Below the pieces are notes generated by a model. The model did not search any database and was not told the origin of the DNA. It was given only the letters and a program-made list of their open reading frames with translations. Below, in pieces: positions 46,211 to 58,421 of a DNA stretch of 64,000 nt; position 1 is the stretch's first letter, and every line of letters begins with the position of its first letter. The stretch is taken from contig OX485803.1 in assembly GCA_950295325.1 (NCBI GenBank), positions 16,802,001 to 16,866,000 of the forward strand, written 5' to 3'. The translations under genes were made by a program, and so were the position numbers. The DNA comes from Polytrichum commune (lineage: Eukaryota > Streptophyta > Polytrichopsida > Polytrichales > Polytrichaceae).

Positions 46211-46601
46211 ATAAGGTAGGGGTGGCTATTTCCGTCCAAATTTTAGATGTGCCTAGTTGGGATGCTGAAATTATTTTTTTATAAATTTTGAGCGCTCCGC
46301 AAAGCTAGTGCAAGAGCAACTATGAAAAAATCAAAAAAATTCGGCATGTTTATGATTTCCTACAAATTTTTAAAGGAAACCTTGTAGAGTGACCAACACT
46401 CGCACATAGGGTACGTGGTATATCCACCGGGTGGATTTCTAAAACCGACCGTTGGCAGCCAATGAAATGCTGGCAGCGTTGTGAACGGTAAAAGCACCTT
46501 GATAGGTGCTTTTGTAAACCCAGGTAAAAGCACCTAGAAATGTGCTTCCGACATAGAGGTCGACTTTAGGACCCGCACGGAAATTGCCACCCCTACCTTA
46601 T
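46211..46601. mobile_element. TIR element ATAAGGTAGGGGTGGC, about 390 bp
   Basis: Left ATAAGGTAGGGGTGGCTATT and right AATTGCCACCCCTACCTTAT are inverted repeats over at least 20 bases with one difference, continuing TTCCGT / ACGGAA. It contains a perfect inner hairpin AAAAGCACCT/AGGTGCTTTT at 46492-46515. No target duplication could be read. Non-coding, only copy in the window. Confidence 0.75.
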
Positions 46602-46994
46602 GTACTAATGCTACACCAAATAATAGACTATACTAAGAATTTCAATTTAATGTGACATGTACTTTCACTGCATCCCGATAGTATAAATGATGGCATAATC
46701 GCCTTAACATTATGTATAAAATCCACTTTACTTTTCTTGGACAAAGCTAAAGAAGATTTTCTTTTCTCCAACCATAGCATGTAAATCATAATAATCTAAC
46801 CCACAACATACATCTATTGTCAAATTTTCCTCTAAACTTTGGGAACCCCTTCTGTACATTTACCTCTACTTCAAAATTTCTTTGTAGCCCTTTTTACACT
46901 ATACACACTGTAGCTTCCCCTTATGTATACTATGTATGTTAGTGCCTCAACTAGTACACCTTTTCACACTCTTGTTAGTTTGTATGTGGTCTAA
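46602..46994. other. Intergenic, nothing recognised
   Basis: Short A+T-rich spacer. Confidence 0.4.
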
Positions 46995-47003
46995 GTGGAA
47001 TCC

Positions 47004-47945
47004 CCTAGGGGTGGACTCTTCATACATCGTACAAGCTAACGTGAGTGTACAAAGGGGTATTATGTGATGCATTAGCGTATATAATATACATAAGGGAGAG
47101 GCATTATTTTTCTCTAGGGTGTACATTGAGAAAGGCTATTAAATTTTTTGAAGTAAATGTAAATGTTAAAAGGGGGGCCTCAAGGTTTAAATCAACAAAT
47201 TGATAATAGATGTGCTAGTTTCGTCCAATAGTCCTCAATGACTACCCTGTCCATTCTTGTTAGGGTTTGCGTTTGGGTTCTAGATTTTACAAAACAGAGA
47301 ATCTTGGATAGCTCATGGGATCCCTTCAATTTTTCTCTTTGGATTGTGGCTAAGATTTTGTGCTCTTGTCTTTGTTTGTTTGACGCAATCGTAGAGTTAC
47401 ATGCTATGGATGGAAAAATATTCAATCACTTTCTTGTTGGAAACTAAAAGTAGATTTTATAAGTAATAAACGCATGTTTAAATTCATGATTTTTATATTG
47501 TATATGTAGTGGAGGCATTTGATCACATTAAGTTGAAAAGCTTGGTATAAATACATGAGTCCATTTTCTAGCCTACCTTTAGTACATATACATTTGTTTC
47601 TCTTTGTAAACTTCTCATGTATAGGGGGTTTGATTTCATTGTGGCCCACACAATGTATCACTATATTCGTTAATCGGAGATTTTTTTCATGATTTTGAGA
47701 CTATTTAAGAACGTGGTTCTCAAATAAAGAACAAGAAAAACACAAAATATATATTCAATGTGACTTAACAAAGTGATTTGCATGGGCGGCCCTAACAAAC
47801 TTGGCACAAATACATGTCATCATAATAAGAAATTGAACTAGATATTAAACCATTTGCATTTCTTTTGAGACATTCCAAAGTCTCTAATTAACGAATATAA
47901 TGATACTTGTCATTTAGGTATCCAATGAAGAGTCAACCCCCTAGG
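47004..47945 (+). mobile_element. Mutator-like non-autonomous element with exact 9-bp TSD
   Basis: The nonamer GTGGAATCC flanks the element at 46995-47003 and 47946-47954. TIRs are CCTAGGGGTGGACTCTTCAT and the inverse of ATGAAGAGTCAACCCCCTAGG (one change and one gap). 942 bases, colinear with 6614-7815 (without its nested MITE) and 3990-4650. No transposase domain in its short open frames. Confidence 0.88.
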
Positions 47946-47954
47946 GTGGAATCC

Positions 47955-48327
47955 TTGGGGATCCACACCCATGCATACACCTCTCAGCTATAGGTGTCCA
48001 TTTGAGATGAGTAACCAATGTAAATCCGTTTACCTTATATTGGTGAGCTATTGTTTCATGTATTCCATGAAACAACGAATTGACTTCATATGCCATAAAC
48101 TTGCATTATGGTGTTGCTTTGTTTTTGAGTTGGCTTATTGTATATATAATTCCAAACAAGTTTCAAGAAAATTAGAAGAACCTTGAAAAGAATTCCCTCC
48201 TTTCAAAGACAAACACCAAGCTTCAACGAGCACAAAGAAATCAACCTCCACCTATATTCCATGAGGGCGAAACCCCAAGTTCCCACTCTAGTTGGTTGAA
48301 AATATCCAGTATGATTGGATGGACCAC
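47955..48327. other. Intergenic, nothing recognised
   Basis: The plus frame 47971-48186 is unassigned. Confidence 0.4.
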
Positions 48328-48475
48328 CATAACATTATTCATATCCATAACAATTTTCTGTGGGATTGATAATATTCCACAAAATAATTCCCACATTTAG
48401 TCTAAATGTGGGGAAATGTTTTGTGGAATAATGTCAGGCCCACATAACATTGTTATGGATCTGAATGATGTTATG
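48328..48475. repeat. 148-bp foldback element (long hairpin)
   Basis: Almost entirely self-complementary: CATAACATTATTCATATCC pairs with the far end GGATCTGAATGATGTTATG, and ATTCCACAAAATAATTCCC pairs with GGGGAAATGTTTTGTGGAAT around a central ATTTAGTCTAAAT. A few mismatches and bulges. Could be a Stowaway-like foldback transposon or a hairpin-RNA precursor. Confidence 0.88.
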
Positions 48476-49254
48476 ACAATCGTAGGGTGCACCAAATTAT
48501 CAAGTGTTGGGAAAGGCCCCGTAAGTGGATTAACCTCAAGTCCCATGGGATCTTGGTTGATGCCTTAGGTTTAAGCCACTTTTCCATCGTGCATGTAAAA
48601 CAAAAACAATTTGATCTCCATTTACATTGGATTGAATGAGAGATTTCAAAAGATGTGGTGGCTTTTAGGTGCCTACACAAGTTGAACATGATCATTAAGT
48701 CCAAGGGATGTAGGATCGCTAAGTGAAAATCTACAAGAATCATGTCTACAAGCTATTCAATAATCAAACCTAAAGAATGTAAATTGAGCTTGACTATCCG
48801 TGAATGTGGATGGAGAAGTCAAGTTCAATCATAGAGAGATATTGACCCCCCCCCCTCCCCCGATTATGTTGACTATTGAATCGACAATAGTTAATAAAAT
48901 TCAAGCACATAGTCCAATCTCTACTAACGCACATTCTTAAAGCCACATCTAACCACGCATCATTCCAATATAGGTGTTCATATAAGATAAGTAGCCGAAT
49001 TAGACCCGCTTATCTTATACATGACATATTGAAATAAATATCACAACATAATACATATATATACTTGAAGGTATATCTCCATATCTCATATGTCCTTTCA
49101 AATCTTAAGGTGAATGGTTGCTTGGATATGGTTTGGAATTGGTAATTATCTCACACTAATTATGTGTTTCACAACCTAGGAAAAGTGGGTGCAAAGCTTG
49201 AAGTGACCATCTACCACCCGCTCACATTACCTTTGGTTGTTTGAGTAAATGAAT
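48476..49254. other. Intergenic
   Basis: 48870-49010 carries the second half of repeat H (TTATGTTGACTATTGAATCG, AGCACATAGTCCAATCTC). No gene; the minus frame 48471-48743 is unassigned. Confidence 0.45.
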
Positions 49255-49436
49255 AGGGAGAACCAACCGCTACTTAAAAATGAACCGCATGAGTTTGAGA
49301 AATAATTGGTTGAAGCTCAAGACTTCAAAAAATTACCAATTAATCTATGGAACGTATTGCAAATTTGAAAAAAAAACAGGAGCAATCACAACGTGTAACT
49401 AGCTGGACTTGGAAACACTATGATTTTGACCAGCTA
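49255..49436 (+). repeat. 220-bp repeat, copy 9
   Basis: AGGGAGAACCAACCGCTAC, GAGTTTGAGAAATAATTGG, GTAACTAGCTGGACTTGG. The final CTCCCC end is lost. Confidence 0.7.
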
Positions 49437-49884
49437 AGGTAGAAATACCATAGACCATGAAAATAAGGTGGTTCACATTGAAGATATGGTCTTAAAATCA
49501 AGATAATATTCCAAGATAGAAGAGAAGGATTCATGAAGAATGCAAGTTGTTTCATATTTTTATTCCCTATCCGACCATTCTCTTGTCTTCTCTTGTCTTC
49601 ATCTTCTCTTCCCCTATCATTGTTTTGTTAAAAATGTATTATAACAACATCTCTATCATGGGCCCTCGCCATTTCCTACCAGAGCACATTTTTCGCCTCT
49701 CCCACTGCAAAACCCGTTGGACCATGTCAGTGGATAATGTAGGCCTTAAAATATGTCTTTTAGGAACCTCAAACTCCACGATCACTCTAGCATTCTTTTT
49801 TTCCCTCGGTGTAAACCGAAGTGGTCCCAGGACAAGCTCAACAACCAATCACATATTCTAACAAGGCCATGGGTACAGTGATCA
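49437..49884. other. Intergenic with an unassigned open frame
   Basis: The plus frame 49547-49861 (104 codons) has no recognisable domain and may be spurious. Confidence 0.35.
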
Positions 49885-50094
49885 TGGAGATTTTTGGGCA
49901 TAACCGGTTGAGATCCTAGTGTTTGCAAGTCCAACCGGTTTACATGTTGACATCCTCCAGTTTTACTACATTCATTTGACGTATATTCCATAAATTCCTC
50001 TAACATGATCAGTAATTCTCCTGAAGTCTCCAACTTCCACCGGTTATTTCTCAAACCCAACCGGTTCATTTGCAACTAACCGCCGGTTCTCCCC
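49885..50094 (-). repeat. 220-bp repeat, copy 10
   Basis: GGAGATTTTTGGGCATAACC, GTCCAACCGGTTTACATG, CCGGTTATTTCTCAAACCC, ending CGCCGGTTCTCCCC. A good inverse-orientation copy, useful with copy 1 for a consensus. Confidence 0.78.
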
Positions 50095-51424
50095 AATCAT
50101 AGCTTGGAACGACTTCATGGTCCATGGTGTAAATAAACCAACCCCTTGGGTCCATAATCCCTGACACTTAATTCTAGTAGGCACATGAGGGTCCTAAAAT
50201 GCCTTGCACAGTACAAGACAATTAGAAAATGAATGACCGCTTAGAATCTAGAGATGCATGGAGTTATAGCGACTTGGAGGACGACAGTTGGAGAATGGAC
50301 GGTCCAGATTCCTCCGACTACATCCTCATGTATTGAGAGTACCTTCCCACAATCGCTAGTTATAGCGACTTGTGAGTTGATTGTCAGTGTTGTTCAGACA
50401 CGAAGTGAACATGTGCGATCTTGTCATTTCGTGCATTTAAGGTAAGCTAGATGGTGCCAAACGTGTCACTTTGAGCATTGAGTATGTGTGTGTGTCTCTC
50501 TCTCTATATATATAATGCTAATATTAGTAGATCGATAAGATAAGTTTTAGATGTTTCTACACATCTAGAAATTGAAAAGGGGATTCATCTAACACACCAA
50601 AGTATGTTTTGTTTGGATTATGTATGCAATAGTTATGAAGGTTTCAAAGTTGTATTGGCAGATGAGTTAAGATCGACACGGGAGTTCGATGTTAAGGTGG
50701 TGGACATCATCAAAACCAAGATGTATTTGCAGTGCGAGATACTAAGGTGTTGGTTTTGGGTGGGTTGTTGGTTTCAGCACCATGTAATGGTAATAAATGA
50801 ATCTCAAGCTATCCTACACATGCAACTTATTGTTGGGCCAAAATGCAGCGAAGGTGTGTGGCCATATTGTGGGCAGTTCGACCTCCACACGATAATTATG
50901 ACTGTTGGATTGGTTTGAGAAATTTCCTCTCGTTCGGTTATTGATTGTGAACGATGAAGATTGTCATTCAAGTTCTAGACTTGGCAAGTAGGGTTGCAGA
51001 AAATGTAAGAGCCCAAAGTGAACATTCTCTTTGTGATTAGACAAACACATAAGCGAACCATCCCAATTGTGTTTATTGTTGAACCTACAATGGTTTGCAT
51101 CTATTTGGTGCACATGGTCCAATCTTGTGGTAACGAGTGTCCTTTGGTGCCCACTCTTTACTACAAGCCTTGCCATGAACATGTTGTTTGAGTACTAAAA
51201 TGAAAGAGTGACCACATAAGACCCGTATACGCCACTAGAATCTAGAGCCCCTTTCTATCATTTCAAAACCTAGATGCATGATATGTGGACCACATTGTCA
51301 ATGATTTTCTTCTTAAATTTCTAAGAAAGTTGCATGAGCTATCGTTTTTTGAGTAGGGAAACCTAAAGATAAAATAATAAGTAGCATGTAAATTCTAGGG
51401 TTTATGGGTTTATGGGTTTATGGT
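50095..51424. other. Intergenic
   Basis: No gene. The plus frame 50604-50918 (104 codons) has no known domain. 51399-51423 is three near-telomeric GGGTTTAT units. Confidence 0.4.
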
Positions 51425-51725
51425 CTACAAAGAGGTGAAACACGCAATTAATGCAAGATGATCAGCAAATCCAAATCATGCATGTAAATATTGGCCTCAT
51501 AATTTTTGGAGCTCTCATAGATACCTTATTCATAATCGAAGTGAAAGGTTCCCGTGCGCATTAAGTGGTCATATAGGTCCCCTTAACTATGTTCACTACA
51601 TTGACTACTATTGAACCTAGGATACTTGACATATTTTGAGCACATAGTCCAGTCTTTTTTGTTCACATTATGCCCATTCTTGGATCCACACCTAACCATT
51701 TGAACACTTACATATAAGTGTTCAA
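51425..51725 (+). repeat. Dispersed repeat H, best-preserved copy
   Basis: AATGCAAGATGATCAGCAAA, TTTTTGGAGCTCTCATAGAT, TTAAGTGGTCATATAGGTCC, TATTTTGAGCACATAGTCC, GGATCCACACCTAACCA, then a small hairpin TGAACACTTACATATAAGTG. Element type unknown. Confidence 0.68.
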
Positions 51726-52022
51726 ATCATTGCCAAGTTGGAACTGAGCACACCTCCCTTACTCTATTTACTTGCAATAAGCTTTACAATACAATATGCC
51801 ACTCAAATACAAGCATCTTTGAAGCCTCGGGAAGGCCTATAAGCTCCCACAACTTCTCTTTCCAATTTCATCACGAATTTACCATGCGTATCCTCTTCTT
51901 GTGCGGCCGTTGGAATGTCACTTGGGGGCAATCCTCGTGGTTTAATTCCCAATGCAATCACCTACTAACCCACAATGCATGGAAGTATTCAATGTTGCTA
52001 CAAGCTAATGTTTGTTATCTAA

Positions 52023-52628
52023 GGGCCACTCCACACTATGGCCGTCCAAGTCGAGAGGCCGAGGGATTGAATGGCCAAACTTTGTTGAGAGTCCAAAGAA
52101 ATGGGCTGAAAATATATAGCCAATAAAAATATAGGAATTGGAGCCTTCGGTTGGGCATAGTGTGAAGCCTCCAAAGGCCCAACCCAGAGTCCAAACGTTT
52201 GGCCATGAATTCCCAACGTTTGGCCTCTCGACTTGGACAACCATAGTGTGAAGCTTCCAAAGGCCAAGCCTAGAGTCCAAATCTATCCCATGAAAAAGGA
52301 GCATCCCACTTTATTCCCTTCCCAAAACAACCACTCCAATCTAACGGCCAAGATCTTATCAGTTTTTTTATTTTTATTTTTTAATGGAAAAACAATCAAC
52401 GGCCACTCAACCCTAATTTGGGTTTCCATTCTTGCTCAACCCAAACTTCCTTCAAGAGTCCATCACCTTGGTCAAAAAGGTATTGCCATGTAGGCATTTA
52501 AAAAAACGATGGCCTTTGGACTTTGGCCTCTGGTGTGAAGGGTCGAGAGGCTGAATCATTGGTTCTTTACAATGTGATTGGTGGAAATCGACGGCCTCTC
52601 AACCTTCAGCCATAGTGTGAAGCGGCCC
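52023..52628. mobile_element. Tourist-like MITE family C, copy 2, with internal duplication
   Basis: Ends GGGCCACTCCACACTATGGCC and GCCATAGTGTGAAGCGGCCC, flanked by TAA at 52020-52022 and 52629-52631. Colinear with the inverse of 28740-29240, but about 100 bases longer because the left part (TCTCGACTTGGACAACCATA...AAGCTTCCAAAGGCC) occurs a second time inverted or duplicated inside. The three overlapping minus frames at 52005-52304 are shadows of this repeat. Confidence 0.87.
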
Positions 52629-52631
52629 TAA

Positions 52632-55600
52632 TGTTTGTTAGGTCGCAATCTCGATGCCCACATGGCATAAAATGTGTGCCATGATTAGGGCAATATAATG
52701 CAGTTGTTTCCAAGTTTTAGAATACAAACTAAGCCTGCCATTGCAGGCATCTAGTAAAAAGTTCAATAAGTCATTGAAATCGGCACCCATTATACCACTG
52801 AAGATCACTAAAACGCAGTTGTAGAGACCTTTGTAAGGGTTTGTGCCATTGTGAACATAACTAAAATAGAACTACATGGAGCTAAGTTTACTCCCAATTT
52901 AGAGACAAAGTCTTTGAGAAGTTATAAAAGAGAAGTGGAGGAGCAAGAGAGATTATCTCCATATTCTTGGTGTTGGGATTTTCGACTCAACCTTTCTAAT
53001 AGCTCATGAACCGGTTCATGCTTTAGGGAGCAATCACGGTCAATTATACGGAAAAAATGACTGATGTACTCGAACCATAATTTCTTTGGTCAAACGTCTA
53101 AAAATAATAGCAAAGTGTTGTTTTAAATTAGGATTTCTTTTATCATGTTGCCCCCTATTGTTGTGTTAGGTACTCCAATACAAAATATCAAGATGAGATC
53201 TTCAAACTTATAATGAAAAGTGTTGCTCCAAAGGTAATGACTAAAGATGGATTTGGACGTAGAATTCATGACCTTAAATATTTTGAAGTTGGAATTTTAT
53301 TCATATTCCTTGAATTCGTTATGAACTTGAGGGCATCGTTACACAAATTTGTAGAAAAAAAATCTAAATTCAATGTTATCTAATCTTGTTATAACAAATC
53401 TTAGACAATTACATGTTCAATATACCTACTTGCACACCACTTGTACCATCTTCTAAAATATCTAAACTTTCCTTGAAATTATTTTTGTCAACATATATTG
53501 CTTGGCTTTGTCAATAAATGTGTTTATCAAATGTTTATGATTTCAACCTTCACAAAATTCAAAGCTAGTGTATAGATTTCAATCGCTTTCACTTAAACCT
53601 ATGCAGGGTAATGGAGTTGTGTACTTACCGTGCTTGTGCCAGCTAGATAAAACTTTAAATTACAAATGTATGTACAAAGAAACTTAATGAATGTGAGAAC
53701 TCCCTTTGAAGAGTATAACATACCGACAAGATTAGAGGCAAATTCAAAATCCACAAGGTCAAGAGAGGGTCCCTACCTACATAGATGCAACCTCCTAGTA
53801 CACACAAATTGTAGCCTAGGCAACAAAACAATAATACCACATTGACGTAACACAATGAATTGAAGGAGGGCAATTGGGAAAGCAGCATTGCCAAACCAAA
53901 GAAAATGAACTCATAAAGTTGTGTCTTGCCCATGGGATTGTATATTTTGTATATAAGGTAGCAACATCTTAAGCCAAGTTCAAGTATTTTAGCATGCATG
54001 TGGTAGTTGTATGAACCCAAATAAATAAATAAATGGAAAAAAATCCAAGTAGAAAAAAAAATGTACTAGAGATCCCTTCTTAATATTGAAATAAATACAA
54101 ATTTTTGAAGTGAAAATTATGTTGTCACCCTTAGTTGTGATATAGTATGCCTTATTACTGATAACTAGAGCATTATATATTGATATTGAAAGTATCCAAT
54201 TGCAAGGTTTTATAAAATAAATAAATAATATTCCGGCCCACTTTGGTTGGTGGGATAATTTCTAGATCTTGGTTTTGGAGGTTATCTTGGTTTAAGGTGC
54301 TCCTACTTTAAAAAATGCAATCGTGTAGAATAAACATACCCATTTCTTAATACATAGAGTCCCCTAAAGTCGTGAAGCTCCACACATGTAGCCATTATTT
54401 TCTAACTTGAAGAAAAAAGTCATGAAGAATCACACATGTAGCCTTCACATTTGGCTTGATGGAAAATAACACGGGTTTGGGTTCCTTGAAAATGGCACTA
54501 ATTGTACTCAAGTTTTTGTCTCCCGATTATCAGAAATAGATTGACCTATGTTGTGAATATGGATGGGGAGAGAATCTCGCCTTTGAAAATTTACAATAAT
54601 TTCAAAACTTAGAAATAAATTATGACTTTTCTTGTTAAACATTGTGATGTCATTTTCCAAACCTTTGGAAAATTACCGTAGTATCACACATGTACTTCAC
54701 TTATGTGGAATTGCTTAAGATAACAAAAATAGGTTTGTCTACTCTATCAATCATCATAACATTCTACAATAAGGCAGGGTTGTTTAGTTTCTAAAATGGC
54801 AAATAGGAAGCAAGGAGGCTCAAATTTGAGCACCCTTGACGCACTTGTCCCTGGGATCCACTGAACAAACAGGAGCTGCTCAGAATATCTCATGATATCT
54901 TTGAACACTAAACACGAATTTCATGCACCATGAAACACCAAATCTATTGGACATTTTCTGCATCATTTCAAGAATCCTATTGCCTCCATAGTCGAAAAAG
55001 AAAAATAAATGACTCTCCCAAAACATTTAACTTACTCCTATTCATCTAAAAGTGACTTACACCACTGATGCAGATCAAGTGATGAGAGCAACTTGTTTAA
55101 TTTTGTTCATAAGGGTGCCTAGAGAGGACCCCAACTGATAAATTTTCGCTGCATGCTTGGAGGTAGAGTGAAGGTTTGAATAAAGAACGTTCCATATTGG
55201 TTCAGAGAGGGTCAAACTCATTTGGGCATGCAAACACCTGCTAAAAACGAGTTTGGCCAGGAATGAGCCAAAATAGGTTGCTCATAAATCAGATTCAAAC
55301 ACTAACACCGACCATGCACCACAAGTGAAAAGAAACTATTGATTTGTATGCAAAAAATATAATGAAGAATCATGGGGGACCAAATTGCAACAAAGTGCCA
55401 AAATCAAAGTGTAGTGACCAAAAGAACTTATGATTTCTCAACAGTACATGTTCATCACACTTCAGATGGCCTGCAACTTCACAAAATGGGGCTCAGAGGG
55501 AACTATATAATGCATTGGTATTCATGGTAGGTGACACCCTGAGCTGAAAATGAGGATAGTTTTCTTGTAGAGTGCTTTGCCTACATATGATACTCTATTC

Positions 55601-55957
55601 GATTAGAACTACATAGTGAAGCTACTCATTTCGAATTGTCAAAAACATGCTTCAAGATGCATCACAGGTCAGATACAAATTAAGCAACAAACATCCGTTG
55701 TGGAATGTTTGCACTCGATTCTGCACACATGCTACATGTTGCTCCACACAAATTCTATACGACTTCCACAGATTCATGTTTGTAAGGGATACGTTCTGAT
55801 CAAACTAAATGACCACAATATTCGGGATCCAAAGGAACAAGAATAGAAGTTAACATACTCAATTAGCATGATCTTTGGGAATAGAACGCAATGCACCAGG
55901 TCTCAATGAAAACACATTCTATCTTCTTGAAAGAAGTGAGGTGAAAGAGCTTAAATT
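52632..55957. other. Intergenic and probable 3' flank of uL15m
   Basis: No gene, RNA or delimited repeat found. 55500-55957 may be 3' untranslated sequence of uL15m. The minus frame 53655-54020 and the plus frame 55616-55846 have no domain resemblance. Confidence 0.45.
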
Positions 55958-58226
55958 CTACGCAGGGTCAACTGATGTGGAGGCAACTGGTTCGGGAGCA
56001 GGAGAGACACTTGTTGGGGCTGGTATTTGACCAGTGCCGTCAACCCTAGCACGAAGCCTTGGGGCTGGTCGAGCAGGCTTTGGTAGCATCCGACCCTTCT
56101 TTTCAAACCATTCTGGAGTAAGTAAAGCTCGAAGGCCTAATTCATTGTAGTGTACTGTTTTCACACTTCCCCCTGCAGCTTCAACTGCTGCTTTTGCACG
56201 CTCAGATACCCTGCTCACCTGATACCATGCACCAAATTACATCAATACCTTCACAAATCCAAAAGTAGCTAAGCCAACACAAGTCAGATTTTTTTTAGAC
56301 AGTGAATATACTTGTCAAGACCAGTTGGGATTGCAGAAAATTGTAATGCAGGATCCAAAACATAATCCTAAATACCTCTCCAGAACTCTCATGAGGAAAT
56401 CATATGCAGTAGACTCCATTACATTAGGCAAGCCGTATGTGTAGCATGACTCAACTTACGCTGACCCCAGCAACCAATGGCCATTTTGAAATGTACTTCT
56501 TAATGAAGTCATGATAGTTACTGATGAAACAATTTGCAGCAGTCAATGCAAGATGTAATCTCCCATCTTTCCTGAACTTGTGAAGTGACTTCCAGTGAGA
56601 AAGGTTGATACTAAAGTAATGAAGCAAAACCGGATTGAAGATATCATTACCTCAATTTGGAGAGGAAGGGAAAAGTTTCCAGATCCTTGTCCTAGTAGTT
56701 TCACTCCATCTTTCAACTTCTTCCCTAGAGCACCTGCATCCTGCACAAAGACACAAATTCCTTCACGCTTCAATTTTAAGGAGAAAGCAGGTGAACCTTT
56801 TCCCGAACCTACCACAGCATTAGTGTGATAATTGTTTGAAAATTACTCCAAGAGACAACTAAAGTTTCTCTCAATCTATTATTCACATAATCATACTCAG
56901 GTTGACGATGATAAAAAGTGGGATTAATCATCTCTTCACTTCACCATAACCTCATGAAAGTTGCTGCAACCTGGTAAATGGACTAAGACTAGAGTGCGTA
57001 CATGTCAAACAATTGTGAAGGAATTAAACCAGCCTTCCTATATCATATTGGATAAAATTCTGGTGGGGCAGCTAGACAAATGCACTCTAGCTTTCTTACT
57101 GTTATATTCAGAACATTTCCAATCCTTGCCTGCAGCGGAGATTTTCTTCCTTCTATGCACCCACTTTGCGGATGTCAGGATGTCCTTACCTTTAATGTTT
57201 TCATAGTGATAAGCTGAGAAGTGTCGATGCGGCCCTCCCTTGCTAAAGCTGCTATTTTATTCAGGTTGACTTCCTGGAAAAGTCAATCAACATCTTTTTT
57301 CCTCAGTGGATCGTGAGAATCCAATTCATGTGACATTCATTCATTCATTCACAACCAACTAGCTAGAGAATGGACGATTATGAATATGTTGATGGATGAT
57401 GTATATGTCCACCGGAAAGCATCGGATAGCATTATCCGGAAACATTTCTTCATTATCTTCTCCAGAACCACTTTCTCTCGCTGATCTGCCACTACCTATC
57501 GTGATGCCAACATAAGTAATCTTCTCCAGGTAACTTGAGTTGAATGTAAAACCATAATGCAAAGTGAGGCATCTGGTGCACGAGAACCGAACATATATAC
57601 TGCTTCTAAGTCGCTTTGAAACTCCAATCCCCTTATAGGATTATGCCCTACTAGCCTACCCCCCTCTCACTTCGGGGGATCTATAAGGAATGGCACAACT
57701 TTCGTCACATTTTCCAATCCAAGCATATCAAAAAATTAAGGCTTAAAATTCAATTCCTGCGCGATGTGTGAACCATGAAACCATCGAATATTCAATCAAA
57801 TGCTTAGCATACCTGAAAGGAATTACCAAACACATTTGTAAATCCTCTTTTCGGGATCCTTAAACGCAAGGGTGTCTGCCCACCCTCAAACCCTAATCGA
57901 GGGCCTCGACCATTCCGCGCCTTCTGACCCTTATGACCACGCCCCGCGGTCTTCCCCTTGCCAGAGCCGATCCCTCGACCCAACCTCGTCTTCTGGTGCC
58001 GCGAACCAGGATTATCGTGAAGTGTGTTGAGTGCAAGAAATCCTCCCGGGGGCACTACTCGCGGCTTTACGCGCTCCTTCGCTGGTGACACTGCCTTCTC
58101 CCCCACAATAAGAGATCCTGCGCCTCCCAGAGATCCATCCGATGTCATACTACTGTATCGAGCTCCATTTTGCCCAATTATCCTACGTAATGCTTCGGCC
58201 ACGTTGAAGCCCTTAAGGCGATACAT
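55958..58226 (-). CDS. uL15m: Mitochondrial large-subunit ribosomal protein uL15 (L15), four exons
   Basis: Nuclear gene for protein L15 of the mitochondrial large ribosomal subunit, where the family binds 23S-type rRNA during assembly. I read four exons on the minus strand, all phase 0: 58226-57813, 57273-57190, 56740-56651 and 56218-55958 (stop included). Each donor is GT and each acceptor is AG, for example CAG/GTATGC and TTTTCCAG/GAA. The joined product is 282 residues. Residues 1-26 are basic and end in ARYSS, which suits a mitochondrial presequence. Residues 67-110 are the Gly/Arg/Lys-rich N-terminal part of L15 ([26 protein letters not shown]), then [18 protein letters not shown] (112-129). 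Exons 2-3 give [11 protein letters not shown] and GVKLLGQG; exon 4 gives [14 protein letters not shown] and [12 protein letters not shown]. The open frame extends upstream to a TTG at 58277; I chose the ATG at 58226 because the presequence follows directly. The family is clear; mitochondrial rather than plastid targeting is inferred. Confidence 0.95.
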
Positions 58227-58421
58227 CCCTAACCAAGGTGATGTATGTCGTCCACGCTGATTAGTAATATCGGCCAAAAAATACGCAGGTTCACGTCAAT
58301 TGTTCCATGGTGAGGTGTTCGTGCATTATACTCGGATGGCCATTGCCATAACCAGACAATCGAATGCAGCAAGGTAGAGTAAACGCATCGTCTTCGATTC
58401 GCATCCAAAACACTGAGCGCT

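Noticed and set aside
51399-51423. Three GGGTTTAT units resembling telomere repeat
   Set aside because: The unit is 8 bases rather than TTTAGGG and there are only three; no array or telomeric context.
52005-52304. Three overlapping minus frames with similar peptides (RLGLWKLHTM, LGLWRLHTM)
   Set aside because: Shadows of the duplicated end of the family-C MITE, also seen at 28.8-29.2 kb.
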